Part shown: in pieces, positions 34,134-43,455 of the stretch
How the letters are laid out: every line of letters starts with the position of its first letter
Numbering within the stretch: position 1 is the stretch's first letter
NCBI GenBank assembly: GCA_964244725.1
Contig: CAXTJQ010000001.1
Location: forward strand, 310,001 to 374,000
Source: Kumtagia sp964244725
GTDB taxonomy: Bacteria > Pseudomonadota > Alphaproteobacteria > Rhizobiales > Rhizobiaceae
Direction of reading: 5' to 3'
Length of the DNA stretch: 64,000 nucleotides
The notes under the pieces: model-generated
The model's database searches: none
What the model was told of the DNA's origin: nothing
Seen by the model: only the letters and a program-made list of their open reading frames with translations
Position numbers and translations under genes: made by a program

Positions 34134-35293
34134 GCGGAGGCGGCCTTCGCCTTCAGGTTGGCGGCGGCCACGGCATAGCCGCCGGCGGCGCCGTCGACGA
34201 AGTGGATGTGATCGCGCTGCAGCGGCGTCGCCACGATGCAGGTCATCAGCGCCGAATCCTGACGGTGCAGGCCGTAACGGACGATGCCCGCCAGTTCGGC
34301 TTCGGCGAGCAATTTTTCGATCCGGTCATGGACGCTCGGATCGATGTCGACCGTCATCTTGAGCCCGTCGTCGAATTTGCGGAAATCGGTGTTTTCCGAG
34401 ACATCGCGGCGGTAGACGACCGGATCGAAGCTGCCGAGCTTCATCCCGAGCTTGGCGAGGCTCCAGGTCAGTCCGATCTGCGCCAGAATCATGGCCTTCG
34501 GCAGAAAACGCTTGCCGGCCGGCGCCATCGCCTTGGCCTCGTTGTCGACGCCCTTCATCGAGAACGCCAGATCCGGCCCGTCGATCGGCACCGGATGTCC
34601 GCCGCGCCCCGCGTCGCCGACGATCGCCACGATTTCGCCGACCAGTTCCTGGAATGCGGCGTTGCCGCCGCCGGCCGCGGGGATGGCGATGATCGAGACG
34701 ATCTCGCCGCGCTTGGCCTCGATCGGATTCCAGCGGCACGACAGGCCGGTGAGATCGGGCCGCGCGCCCGACGAGGAGGCGGGAACCGCATAGCGGCCGG
34801 CTTTCATCGCCGCTTCCGCCCAGCTCGCGCCGCCGCCGGTGAACATGGCGTAGGAAACCTGGTCGCTCGCCTGGAAATGCGCGACGCGCACGTCCAGCCC
34901 AGCGGCGCGGATATCCGTCATTGGCACGATCGCCGCCCTGAGCGTCAGGTCCAGTTCGTCGGCCACCCAGGCCTGGGTTTGGGCGAGCGTCGTCCGCGCC
35001 GTTTCCGTTCCCCCGCCGGGGAAGGCCACGAGCGCCCCGTCGCCGCCGAACACGAAAGGCAGGTCGCGCCGGCCGAGCGCGTTGAGCAACGCCGAGATGA
35101 CGCTTGCGCCGGCCATGTTGACCGCCTTGTAGCGCCCGTCGCCGATCGCCTTGGTCGAGCCGACGATGTCGGTGGTGGCCAGCGCCCAATCGTCGGGCAG
35201 GGGGCGGTAGTTGCGCGCATCCGCCACGCCCTCGAAAGCCGAGAATGTCGGAATCGCGTTGAAGAACGGATCGGCGATGGCAGGCGTATCCAT
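34130..35293 (-). CDS. DUF3095 protein with nucleotide-cyclase-like motifs
   Basis: The ATG at 35293 gives a 387-residue protein with the DUF3095 hallmarks: YRPLPDDWALATTDIVGSTKAI, PFVFGGDGALVAFPG, LSCRWNPIEAKRGE, and a long helical C-terminal half. The two Asp-containing motifs (TTDIVGST and FGGDGALVA) mirror the metal-binding motifs of the class III cyclase two genes downstream (IADMRGST and LGDGFLAV). A cyclase-like fold is therefore likely, but the activity is unknown. It is the first gene of the cassette and is divergent from a glycosyltransferase gene 89 bp away. Confidence 0.85.
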   Translation of the reverse strand: MDTPAIADPFFNAIPTFSAFEGVADARNYRPLPDDWALATTDIVGSTKAIGDGRYKAVNMAGASVISALLNALGRRDLPFVFGGDGALVAFPGGGTETARTTLAQTQAWVADELDLTLRAAIVPMTDIRAAGLDVRVAHFQASDQVSYAMFTGGGASWAEAAMKAGRYAVPASSSGARPDLTGLSCRWNPIEAKRGEIVSIIAIPAAGGGNAAFQELVGEIVAIVGDAGRGGHPVPIDGPDLAFSMKGVDNEAKAMAPAGKRFLPKAMILAQIGLTWSLAKLGMKLGSFDPVVYRRDVSENTDFRKFDDGLKMTVDIDPSVHDRIEKLLAEAELAGIVRYGLHRQDSALMTCIVATPLQRDHIHFVDGAAGGYAVAAANLKAKAASA

Positions 35294-35382
35294 TCCCTTC
35301 TGTAGCACAGTCGCGGATCGATTGAAGCGAAGGTCGGACCTCGCGTTGACTTTAGTTTGTCGATGCGGGCATGAGGCGGGCG

Positions 35383-36459
35383 ATGCGCATCGCGTTCTAC
35401 GCTCCGCTGAAATCGCCCAACCATCCGGTGCCTTCGGGTGATCGGCTGATGGCGCGGTTGCTGACGGCGGCGCTGCGGCTCGCCGGCCATACGGTCGATC
35501 TCGCCTCGGAACTGCGAGCCCGCGCATCTGCCCCCGAGGCGCATGCCGTGACGCGGGAGGCCGCGGCGCAGGATGTGGCGCGGTTGAGCGCGGCGTGGCG
35601 CGCGGGCGGAGCGCCCGACCTCTTCTTCTGCTACCATCCTTACTACAAGGCGCCCGACTTCGTCGGTCCCGCCCTCGCGGCGGAATTCGGCATCCCGTAC
35701 GTGACGGCCGAAGCCTCGATGTCGCCGTACAGGATCATCGACGCGTGGGCCGCCTCCGAGGCCACGGTTCGCGACGCGTTGCGTCTATCCGCGCTGTCGA
35801 TCTGCTTCACGCGGCGCGATCGCGACGGCGCGTTGCGCATCATGCCCGACCTCTGCACTGCCATGTTGGAGCCGTTCCTGGACCCCGCGCCGATGGTCGA
35901 AGCCCCGCGCGCCGACCCGCCGCGGATCGTGACGGTCGCGATGATGCGCGCCGGCGACAAGCATGCGAGCTACGCGATCCTCGCCGAGGCGCTGACGCTC
36001 TGCCTCGACCTAAATTGGACCTTGATGGCGGTGGGCGACGGCGAAGTCCGCGCCGATGTCCACGCCATGTTCGCGGCGTTGTCCGACCGCATCGAATGGG
36101 CTGGCGAATGCGCGCCCGAGGATGTGCCGGCGATGCTTGCGCGCGGCGACCTCTATGCGTGGCCGGGGGTCGGAGAGGCCTATGGGCTGGCCTATCTCGA
36201 GGCGCAGGCGGCGGGCTTGCCGGTGGTCGCGCAGGCGGTCGCCGGCGTGCCGGAGGTCGTGCGCGATGGCGAAACCGGATTGCTGACGCCGCCCGGCGAC
36301 ACCGAGGCGTTCGCCGCCGCGCTGCGCCGGCTGATGACCGACGCGCCGCTTCGCCGCTCCATGGGCGCCTCCGCGCGCCGCTTCGTCGTTGAGGAACGGT
36401 CGCTCGGCGTTGCTTCGATCAGGCTGAAAGAGATCCTGGCTCGGTTCGAACCGCAATGA
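35383..36459 (+). CDS. Glycosyltransferase family 4-like protein
   Basis: The start at 35383 (MRIAFYAPLKSPNHPVPSGDRLMARLL) is the usual GT4 beginning; an in-frame start 12 bp upstream is also possible. The 358-residue protein has two Rossmann-like halves and the GT-B donor-site pattern GVGEAYGLAYLEAQAAGLPVV with two Glu seven residues apart. It should add a sugar to a surface glycan from a nucleotide-sugar donor. It overlaps the downstream polysaccharide deacetylase gene by 4 bp. Confidence 0.85.
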   Translation: MRIAFYAPLKSPNHPVPSGDRLMARLLTAALRLAGHTVDLASELRARASAPEAHAVTREAAAQDVARLSAAWRAGGAPDLFFCYHPYYKAPDFVGPALAAEFGIPYVTAEASMSPYRIIDAWAASEATVRDALRLSALSICFTRRDRDGALRIMPDLCTAMLEPFLDPAPMVEAPRADPPRIVTVAMMRAGDKHASYAILAEALTLCLDLNWTLMAVGDGEVRADVHAMFAALSDRIEWAGECAPEDVPAMLARGDLYAWPGVGEAYGLAYLEAQAAGLPVVAQAVAGVPEVVRDGETGLLTPPGDTEAFAAALRRLMTDAPLRRSMGASARRFVVEERSLGVASIRLKEILARFEPQ

Positions 36460-37205
36460 GCGATCCGGTCTGGAAACCGCTGGCCGATGTGCTCAAGGCC
36501 TGCGCGGACGCGGGCGAGCGGCCCCGGTTCTGGCTGCGCGACGACGACGCGGTCGCCCCGAGCGCGGCTCTCGACCGGCTCCTGGACATGGCCAGGCGAT
36601 CCGGCGCGCCGGTCGCGCTCGCCGTCATCCCCGCGCTCGCCGAAACCTCGCTTGCGACCCTGCTCGCCGGAACGGATCGCGCCACGATTCTGGTTCATGG
36701 CTGGCGCCATGCCAATCACGCCGGCGCGGACGAAAAGCGCCAGGAACTCGGCCCCCACCGGCCTGCCGCCGCCGTGCTGGCCGAGCTCGAAGCTGCGTGG
36801 AAGACGATTGCGCGCCTGTTCGGCGAAAGCGCGCTTCCCGTGCTCGTGCCACCGTGGAACCGCATCGACGCGGCTCTCGCGCCGCATCTCGGCGCACTCG
36901 GCTACCATGCGATTTCGGCGTACGGACGGCCCAAACCATCGCCTTTGCCGATGATCAACGCCACAGTCGATCTCATCGACTGGCGTGGGAGCAAGGGGCG
37001 CCGCCCGATCGACGAACTGGTCGCCGAAATCGTCGCTCAGCTTAGGCACGGTCTTGCCGACCCGTTGGCGCCGCCTGTGGGCATTCTCACGCATCATCGC
37101 GTGCACGATGACGCCGCCTGGGCGTTTCTGGAGATATTGCTCGAGGTGACGACGCGCGATGCGCGATGCGTTTGGCTCTCGGTCCGCGATCTTGCGCAGG
37201 CCTAA
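36456..37205 (+). CDS. Polysaccharide deacetylase-like protein
   Basis: The 249-residue protein shows the NodB-type features: RFWLRDDDAV with the catalytic and metal Asp, HGWRHANH with paired His, and VPPWNRID. No signal peptide is seen, so it may act on a cytoplasmic glycan intermediate. It is coupled to the upstream glycosyltransferase by a 4-bp overlap and ends tail to tail, with another 4-bp overlap, against the metallo-beta-lactamase-fold gene. Confidence 0.8.
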   Translation: MSDPVWKPLADVLKACADAGERPRFWLRDDDAVAPSAALDRLLDMARRSGAPVALAVIPALAETSLATLLAGTDRATILVHGWRHANHAGADEKRQELGPHRPAAAVLAELEAAWKTIARLFGESALPVLVPPWNRIDAALAPHLGALGYHAISAYGRPKPSPLPMINATVDLIDWRGSKGRRPIDELVAEIVAQLRHGLADPLAPPVGILTHHRVHDDAAWAFLEILLEVTTRDARCVWLSVRDLAQA

Positions 37206-38143
37206 AGCCGCTTGGCCTTGGCCTTGGCGGTCACATTGACCGTCTGTCCGTCTCGGGCGGCGAACGCGTTGGGGAATTTCGCCTTCGCCTGCGCTTCGAT
37301 CTTGGCGAGTTCGGTGTCTGTCCGGAACGGGTCGTGGTGGAACAGCGCCAGCTGCTTGACGCCGGCCTTCTTGCACAACCGCACGCCCTGCTGCCATGTC
37401 GAATGGCCGAAACCGCGTCGCTTGATCATCTCGGCCTGGGTATACGCACTGTCGTAGATGACCAGGTCGGCGCCTTCGATCAGGGTCAGCACGGCCGGAT
37501 CGAGCTCGCCCTCGACATGCTCGGTGTCGGATATGATGGCCACCGCGCGGCCGTCGAATTCGACGCGGTATCCGATGCAGCCGCCCGGATGGTTCAGGCT
37601 GCCGGTGCGCACGGTGACGTCCGGCCACGGTTTGATGATGTCGCCGGAATGGAAGTCGCGCGAAATCCAGGCGGCGCGGCAAATGCTGATCTCGACCGGG
37701 AACCAGGGTTCGCGCATCAGGTCGCGCAGCATGTCCTGCGTCGACATCTTGCCCGCCAGATGGCCCGACCAGATTTCCAGCCGGATCGAAGGGTCGTAGA
37801 GCGGCGCGAAAAACGGCAGGCCGATGACGTGATCGTAGTGGAAATGCGTGAAGAACAGATGAAAATCCTTGACGCCCGACTCCACGAGAGCGAGGCCGGC
37901 GGGCCTGATTCCGGTGCCCGCGTCGAACACCAGCGTGCGGCCGCCGCACTGCACCTGGACGCAGATCGTGTTGCCGCCATAGCGCCTGAAATCGCTGCCC
38001 GACACGGGCACGCTGCCGCGCGCGCCCCAGATCTTCACTCGGAACGAACGGTCGCTCGATTCCGGCATCAGCGAGGGCAGCGTCGGGCGCAACTCGGCGA
38101 TTGCGTTGTCCGGCACCTTCAGGCGCAGGGCAGCTGATTGCAT
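37202..38143 (-). CDS. Metallo-beta-lactamase-fold hydrolase
   Basis: The 313-residue protein has the metal motif HFHYDH with His100, His102, Asp104 and His105, a later Asn-His-Pro-Gly segment and an ISDTEH Asp motif, all typical of MBL-fold hydrolases. The N-terminal WGARGSVPV and RYGGNTICV match a subgroup often linked to cyclic-nucleotide or phosphodiester chemistry. Given the cyclase and the cyclic-nucleotide-binding protein nearby, phosphodiesterase activity is a reasonable guess. A Lys/Ala-rich tail ends the protein. Confidence 0.82.
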   Translation of the reverse strand: MQSAALRLKVPDNAIAELRPTLPSLMPESSDRSFRVKIWGARGSVPVSGSDFRRYGGNTICVQVQCGGRTLVFDAGTGIRPAGLALVESGVKDFHLFFTHFHYDHVIGLPFFAPLYDPSIRLEIWSGHLAGKMSTQDMLRDLMREPWFPVEISICRAAWISRDFHSGDIIKPWPDVTVRTGSLNHPGGCIGYRVEFDGRAVAIISDTEHVEGELDPAVLTLIEGADLVIYDSAYTQAEMIKRRGFGHSTWQQGVRLCKKAGVKQLALFHHDPFRTDTELAKIEAQAKAKFPNAFAARDGQTVNVTAKAKAKRL

Positions 38144-38258
38144 CTCTCGGGTTCCCGGTCCGTCGAGCCTATTGGGCGTCGTCGTCGGCGCAATGTCAAC
38201 GGCGGGCTCGGGGCTGTCCGTGCCCGATCCGTCTCCGACCCTGGTCCTGGCGTGGGCG

Positions 38259-38729
38259 CTACGGATTTGCTTGCCTCGCCTGGCTCCTGGCGGCCGAGAG
38301 TTCCGCCGTGGTGGTGCTCAGCCTGTCGGCGAGCACTTTGACGATTTCGATCGTCATCTCCGGAAATTCGGTCAAGAGCCGCAGGAAATGATCTTTGCGG
38401 ATCCGCAGGACCTCGAGCGGCGCGGTCGCCCGGACGGTCGCGGTGCGCGACACGTCGCACAGGATCGCAACCTCGCCGACGATCTCGTTGGGTTCGATTT
38501 CCGCGACCCTGATCTGGCCACTGGCGGAATCGACCAGGACTTCGGCCGAGCCCGTGAGGACGACGAACGCGGCATCCGCCTCGTCGCCCTGGTGAAACAG
38601 CGCCTGTCCAGCGTTGTAGGTCACGCGATCGGAGGTGAAGGCGAGCAGTTTGAGCTTCGCCGGCGCCACACGCGAAAACAGCGGCACCTTGCGCAACATC
38701 CCGACTTCATCGTTGAGAAGCATGCCCAT
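38259..38729 (-). CDS. Cyclic-nucleotide-binding domain protein
   Basis: This 156-residue protein is a single cNMP-binding domain with no HTH. The phosphate-binding cassette reads EIVGEVAILCDVSRTATVRA, with Glu and Arg at the expected places, so it can probably bind cAMP or cGMP. A C-terminal helix follows. It starts 42 bp after the degenerate ABC gene on the same strand, which suggests it senses the nucleotide for that protein. Confidence 0.88.
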   Translation of the reverse strand: MGMLLNDEVGMLRKVPLFSRVAPAKLKLLAFTSDRVTYNAGQALFHQGDEADAAFVVLTGSAEVLVDSASGQIRVAEIEPNEIVGEVAILCDVSRTATVRATAPLEVLRIRKDHFLRLLTEFPEMTIEIVKVLADRLSTTTAELSAARSQARQANP

Positions 38730-38771
38730 CCAGCCTCGAAGGATCGCCGCAACGCGACATCACTATGCCAC

Positions 38772-41486
38772 TTATGCCAACAATCGTGTGAAAATACCGT
38801 TCCCTGCCTTCAGAGTCTCGTGGGTTCCGTCCTCCACGGCCTCGCCGCCGTGGAAAACAATCACGCGCTGGAACAATTCCGCAAGATGTGGATTCGGCAA
38901 AACCCAAATGACCGCCGGATTGCGCCCGTCGCGCTTGACCTCTTCTAGCACGTTCCTCGTCACCACGTCTTGAGCGCGCTGATCGAGCGCCGAGAATGGC
39001 CGGTTCAGGATGATGAAGTCCGCCCGCTTCAGGAGCGCGCGCGCCACGTCGAGCTTCTGGCGCTGCCCGCCGGTCAACCGGCGGCCGCCGACGCCGACAT
39101 TGTAGTCGAGGCCGATGTCGAGAACATCGTCGTGCAGCCCGAGCGCGTCGAGCAGTTCGCGCACCAGCGACCGGATGCGCTCCGGGCCGTCGGGCTGGGT
39201 ATGCGAGATTCGTCCGAACAGCACATTGTCCATGAGGTTGGCCGCGCCGGTGAACTTTTCGGGGTCGTAGCGCTCGATCGCGCCCTGCAGCTTCTCGGGC
39301 AGGGCGTCGTAGAAGCGGTTGCGGGCGTCGACGATCTTGGCCATCAGCTCGGGCGTCAGCAGGCCGAAGCGATGCCGGGGTTCGATATAGGCGAAGCTCA
39401 GCTTGATGATCTTGGCCGCATCCTCGTCCGAAACGTCCTCGAACGACTTGCCGCGCAACTTCTGCAGCAATTGCTGATATTCCGGGATGTCTTCCGCCGT
39501 CATGAAGGCGAGCTGCTGGAAGAACGGATGGTCCGGCGGCAGGTCGGCGAACAGTTCGATCGCGTTGGCGGCGATCTCCAGGCCCATTCTGTAGAGCGTC
39601 TCGGCCAGTCCGCCTTCGCCGAGCACGGAGCGGAAATACTCGTTCTTCGCGAGTTCCTTGCCGACCAGCTCAGGGCCGGTGGCCGTTCCGAACAGAAGGT
39701 TCTCGCCGATCGTCGCCTGGGTGTTGTACTCGCCGGGCTCGAAGAACGCGACCAGCCCGCTCAGGCCCTCCTCGTCGAGCCGCGCCCGCAGCGCCTGGCG
39801 CACCTCGACGATCCGCTCGGTGATCTCGACGTGAACACTCGGATCGACCCGCGAGCGCAGGCCGAGGTCGAGGATGTCCTGTGACAGAACCACGGCGTCG
39901 AGCACCGGGCGCACGGCCAGGTACAGGTCGTCCGGTCCGGTCGCGCCGGCCGCTGCGTAGTCTATCCAGTCGCTGTTCAAATCGTAGTCCGGATTGCCGG
40001 CTTTCATGGCTTCGTCGATGTTCCAGGCGCGTTGCGTCGCCCCTTCTCCGTCGTATGTCGTCTCGATCAGCGGAGCGTGCTTCAGGCCGTAAAGCAGGTT
40101 GTCGCGCAATGTACCCTGGAACAAATAGGCATCCGACGACGCATATGCCATGCGCCGTCCCGTGACCGATTCGGGAAGCTCATGCAGATCCTTGCCGCCG
40201 GCCGATATTCGGCCGGACTCAGGCCAGACCAGTTGCGCCAGCGATTCGGCGAAGGATTCGGCCCCGCTCGCCGCCGTCCCGACCAGCGCGACGAGCTCGC
40301 CCGGATGAATTTGCAGCGATGTGCGTTCCAGAAGACGCGCGCCGCTGTCGTCGGCGAGCGTCAGATTGACGATCGAGATCGACTCGCCGAGCGGTCCGGC
40401 CGGCTCGATCATGATCGACTGGCGCGCCGGATCGACCAGCGAATCGACGCTGAACTGCTCGACCACCTGGGCGTATTTCACCTGCACGTCCTGGCGGTTC
40501 TGATCCCAGTCGATCAGTTCCTTCAGCGGACCGGGCAGGTCCTTATAGGCGTTGATCACGGCGACGAGCTGGCCGATGTCGAGGCGGCCTTGCAAAGCGA
40601 AGAAACCGCCGACGAGGTAGAACAGGAACGGCGTCACCTGCGCCAGGAAGTTGTTGAGGAATTTGACCAGGAACTTCCACTGGTAGAGGTCGTACCGGAT
40701 CTTGAAGATCCGCCCGAGCCGGTCGGCAATGTCGGCGCGCTCATAGTTCGACGTGTCGTTGATATGGATCGTGCCGATGCCGTCGACGATTTCGCCGACG
40801 CGTCCCGAGAGAGCGCGCGCCGTCAGCTGGCGTTCGCGGCCGAGCCGGATCAGCCGCTTGCGCATTTGCGGGATGATGACGAGCTGGATCGCGACGATGC
40901 CGACCGCGATCATGCCGAGCCAGAAGCTCTGGATGACGATGAACACCAGCGACGTGATCGCCTGGCCGCCGAGTTGCGCCGGCGTGACGAAGGCGTCGCC
41001 GATGAAACCGCCGAGCGGCTCGACCTCGTCCTTGACCATCGTGGCGATCTCGGCCGCTTTGACGCGCTTGAAATGGCCGGGCGGGAACCGCAGGACCCGG
41101 TCGACCAGCTGAAAGCGGATGCGCCGCAGCATGCGCTCGCCGAGCCGGCCCTTGTAGGTGTTGATATAAAGCTTGAACAGCCCGTTGATGATCACCAGCA
41201 CCAGAAACACCAGGCTCAGGCCGATGAGCGTCTGGGTGCGGTCGAGCTGGAAACCGTCGAAGAAGTGGAACTGACCAAGGAGCGGAACGTCGACATCCAG
41301 CGGCAGGAAGGGTTGCGTCGCTCCGGGGTTCTCGAAGCCTTTGCCCTGGATCGGGCCGTTGACGATCTGCTTGGGCAGGTCGAACGACATGAAATAAGGC
41401 ACCATCGACACGGCGACGACGATCAGAATCCAGGCCTGCTGCCGCCACGTGTGAAACCAGATGTATTTGGCGAGATTGGGTTCCAT
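38772..41486 (-). CDS. ABC exporter-like protein with degenerate ATPase motifs and an expanded nucleotide-binding domain
   Basis: The 904-residue protein has an ABC-type membrane domain (about 1-320, six helices) and a C-terminal nucleotide-binding domain stretched to over 500 residues. The Walker A position (403-411) reads GTAASGAES and lacks the essential Lys. The signature LTGGQRQKLD is present near 801. Walker B reads FIILNRP, with Asn and Arg where Asp and Glu are expected. Between the motifs are three similar segments (LRDNLLYG, IGENLLFG, LMDNVLFG). ATP hydrolysis is doubtful, so this may be a regulatory or nucleotide-sensing relative of exporters. It is followed by the cNMP-binding gene. 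Confidence 0.8.
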   Translation of the reverse strand: MEPNLAKYIWFHTWRQQAWILIVVAVSMVPYFMSFDLPKQIVNGPIQGKGFENPGATQPFLPLDVDVPLLGQFHFFDGFQLDRTQTLIGLSLVFLVLVIINGLFKLYINTYKGRLGERMLRRIRFQLVDRVLRFPPGHFKRVKAAEIATMVKDEVEPLGGFIGDAFVTPAQLGGQAITSLVFIVIQSFWLGMIAVGIVAIQLVIIPQMRKRLIRLGRERQLTARALSGRVGEIVDGIGTIHINDTSNYERADIADRLGRIFKIRYDLYQWKFLVKFLNNFLAQVTPFLFYLVGGFFALQGRLDIGQLVAVINAYKDLPGPLKELIDWDQNRQDVQVKYAQVVEQFSVDSLVDPARQSIMIEPAGPLGESISIVNLTLADDSGARLLERTSLQIHPGELVALVGTAASGAESFAESLAQLVWPESGRISAGGKDLHELPESVTGRRMAYASSDAYLFQGTLRDNLLYGLKHAPLIETTYDGEGATQRAWNIDEAMKAGNPDYDLNSDWIDYAAAGATGPDDLYLAVRPVLDAVVLSQDILDLGLRSRVDPSVHVEITERIVEVRQALRARLDEEGLSGLVAFFEPGEYNTQATIGENLLFGTATGPELVGKELAKNEYFRSVLGEGGLAETLYRMGLEIAANAIELFADLPPDHPFFQQLAFMTAEDIPEYQQLLQKLRGKSFEDVSDEDAAKIIKLSFAYIEPRHRFGLLTPELMAKIVDARNRFYDALPEKLQGAIERYDPEKFTGAANLMDNVLFGRISHTQPDGPERIRSLVRELLDALGLHDDVLDIGLDYNVGVGGRRLTGGQRQKLDVARALLKRADFIILNRPFSALDQRAQDVVTRNVLEEVKRDGRNPAVIWVLPNPHLAELFQRVIVFHGGEAVEDGTHETLKAGNGIFTRLLA

Positions 41487-41632
41487 GCAACCGTCAGGCG
41501 GCCTGCGGCCGCGAGGTCGGCGGGCGGGTCAAAAGTAAGGGATGTGCCGCGGCGCGGCTGGGCAGGCGGTGGTATGGATGCATCGGATGCTGGTTATTGC
41601 TTTCCCCCAAAACGACAGCCTACAACACCGCC

Positions 41633-42307
41633 ATGACGGATGCTACCCGGCTACAGAACGGCATGGAGACATGGCGCGACCATGCCTTCGACCTCGCGCG
41701 CGGCATTGCGGCATATACCGCCAGCCCGCTGATAGCCGGCCTCGCCAAGGTCATCGACAGACATCCCGACGCCAATATAGGCACGGCGTTCAATCACAAA
41801 CAGGTCGCCTGCAAGATGTGGGCGCGCGACCGCCTTTTCGAAAGCTGGGGCGGCGCGCTGGATGAAATCTGGATCGTCGGCGGCTGGTACGGAATCCTGG
41901 CCGCGATGCTTTTGGAGGATCCGCGGTTCCGCATCGGCGGCATCGAGAGCAGCGACATCGACCCGGCCGTGGCCACGATCGCGCAAACGCTGAACGGCAC
42001 GCATGCCGGCCGCTTCACTGCGGTGACCGCCGACATGTATGCGCTCGACTATCATGGACGGCGGCCCGATCTCGTCGTCAATACCAGTTGCGAACATATT
42101 CCCGACCTTCGCGCATGGCTCTGTCTGTTGCCGGAGGGCACGCCGGTCCTACTTCAATCTAACGACTATTTCAGCGCCGCGACCCACATCAACTGCGTCG
42201 AGTCTCTAGATGCCTTCAAAGCCATGGCGGCGCTGTCGAGCCTGGATTATTCCGGCGAACTGCCGCAGAAGAAATACACCCGCTTCATGCTGATCGGCTG
42301 CGTCTGA
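41633..42307 (+). CDS. Class I SAM-dependent methyltransferase-like protein
   Basis: The ATG at 41633 is chosen over a start 36 bp upstream by the natural N-terminus. The 224-residue protein has a SAM-pocket-like strand IWIVGGWYGILAAML, an acidic strand end IESSDIDPAVA, and NTSCEHIPDL in the position of motif IV. The Gly-rich loop is GGWYG and not the usual GxGxG. It stands alone between two oppositely oriented operons. The substrate is unknown. Confidence 0.65.
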   Translation: MTDATRLQNGMETWRDHAFDLARGIAAYTASPLIAGLAKVIDRHPDANIGTAFNHKQVACKMWARDRLFESWGGALDEIWIVGGWYGILAAMLLEDPRFRIGGIESSDIDPAVATIAQTLNGTHAGRFTAVTADMYALDYHGRRPDLVVNTSCEHIPDLRAWLCLLPEGTPVLLQSNDYFSAATHINCVESLDAFKAMAALSSLDYSGELPQKKYTRFMLIGCV

Positions 42308-42309
42308 GA

Positions 42310-43455
42310 TCATGTCACGGCCGCTGGAAACAGCGTCCTGAGCAACCGCGCCGACCCGTCGGCGCCGTCGAGGTCGAGCTTGGCGCGTGGCGGCTTGGGA
42401 GCGGCCAAGCATGTTTCGATGGCGCGCGCCAGGCGCCTGCCGTCGAGCTCTTCCTGAAGGATCACGAAAGCGAGCCCCATCCGCGCAAGCCGCTCGGCGC
42501 GGGTCGACTGCTCCGTCTCGCCGCCCGAACTGAACGGGATCAGGATCGCGCGGCAGCCGGCGCGCATCACGTCGCCGACCGTGTTGTAGCCGGCGAGCGA
42601 GACCGAGAGTTCGGCGCCGGCGAGCAGCGCGCCGAAATCCTGCCGGAAGCGATAGACCGTGACGTTTGCGGGCGCGTCGCGCAGCGCCGCCTCGTGGTCG
42701 GCGGGCGGAAGGTTCGGACCGCAGATCACCGCCCAAGTCCGGTCCGTCGGCCCCGACGCCGCCGCCTCGAGCGCCGCGTGTACCAGCGGCCCGCCAGTCG
42801 CCCCGCCGCCGGCCGACACCACGATGTCGAACTGATCCGGCCCAGGCGTCTGCGGCTGCGCCGCGACGATGCCGGTGTAGGCGATGTGCGTTTCGATCGA
42901 GGCCGCCAGCGGAAAGGTGTCTTCCAACGTGGCGAAGCTGGGATCGCCATGCACCATGAGCAGGTCGAAATATGCGTTGAGGTGGTCGACGGTCTCCTGG
43001 TCGCGTTCGATCTTGCCGACTTCCTGCAGGATGTCGCGCACCGAGGAAACGAGCTTTGGCTTGGGGTCCATCGCGGCGATGGCGTCGAGGAACGGCAACA
43101 ACTCGAACCGCATCTTGCGCCGGCCGAACGGAAAGGCCTCGATGATTACGATATCGGGGCGCAGCCGCGCCAGGGTCGCGAGGAGCAGATCGCGCCTTCT
43201 GTCCTTGAAGGTCTCGTCGACGATGCCGCCGCCGCTGTCGACCAGCGTGAACGAGGTCTCCGATTCGGCGCTGACCGCCGGCAGGACGACATGCCCCACG
43301 CCCGGACCTGGGAAACCCGTGACCGGTAGGCCTCCGGTCACCACCGTCACGTCGAAGCCGTCGCGCGCCAGCGCGTGCGACACCCGGCTCGCCCGCGCCA
43401 GATGGCCGATCCCGAGCAGGTGCTGGACGTAGAAGAGGACGCGGGGCGAGGTCAT
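42310..43455 (-). CDS. MurG/GT28-like glycosyltransferase
   Basis: The start at 43455 overlaps the previous stop by 4 bp; upstream in-frame codons overlap the preceding gene and are not needed. The 381-residue protein begins MTSPRVLFYVQHLLGIGHLARASR and has the C-terminal GT-B donor site ELSVSLAGYNTVGDVMRAGC with a GGGATGG loop. It is related to the first gene of this three-gene operon (GLGHLRRCR there). It probably acts on a surface or secreted glycan. Confidence 0.82.
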   Translation of the reverse strand: MTSPRVLFYVQHLLGIGHLARASRVSHALARDGFDVTVVTGGLPVTGFPGPGVGHVVLPAVSAESETSFTLVDSGGGIVDETFKDRRRDLLLATLARLRPDIVIIEAFPFGRRKMRFELLPFLDAIAAMDPKPKLVSSVRDILQEVGKIERDQETVDHLNAYFDLLMVHGDPSFATLEDTFPLAASIETHIAYTGIVAAQPQTPGPDQFDIVVSAGGGATGGPLVHAALEAAASGPTDRTWAVICGPNLPPADHEAALRDAPANVTVYRFRQDFGALLAGAELSVSLAGYNTVGDVMRAGCRAILIPFSSGGETEQSTRAERLARMGLAFVILQEELDGRRLARAIETCLAAPKPPRAKLDLDGADGSARLLRTLFPAAVT

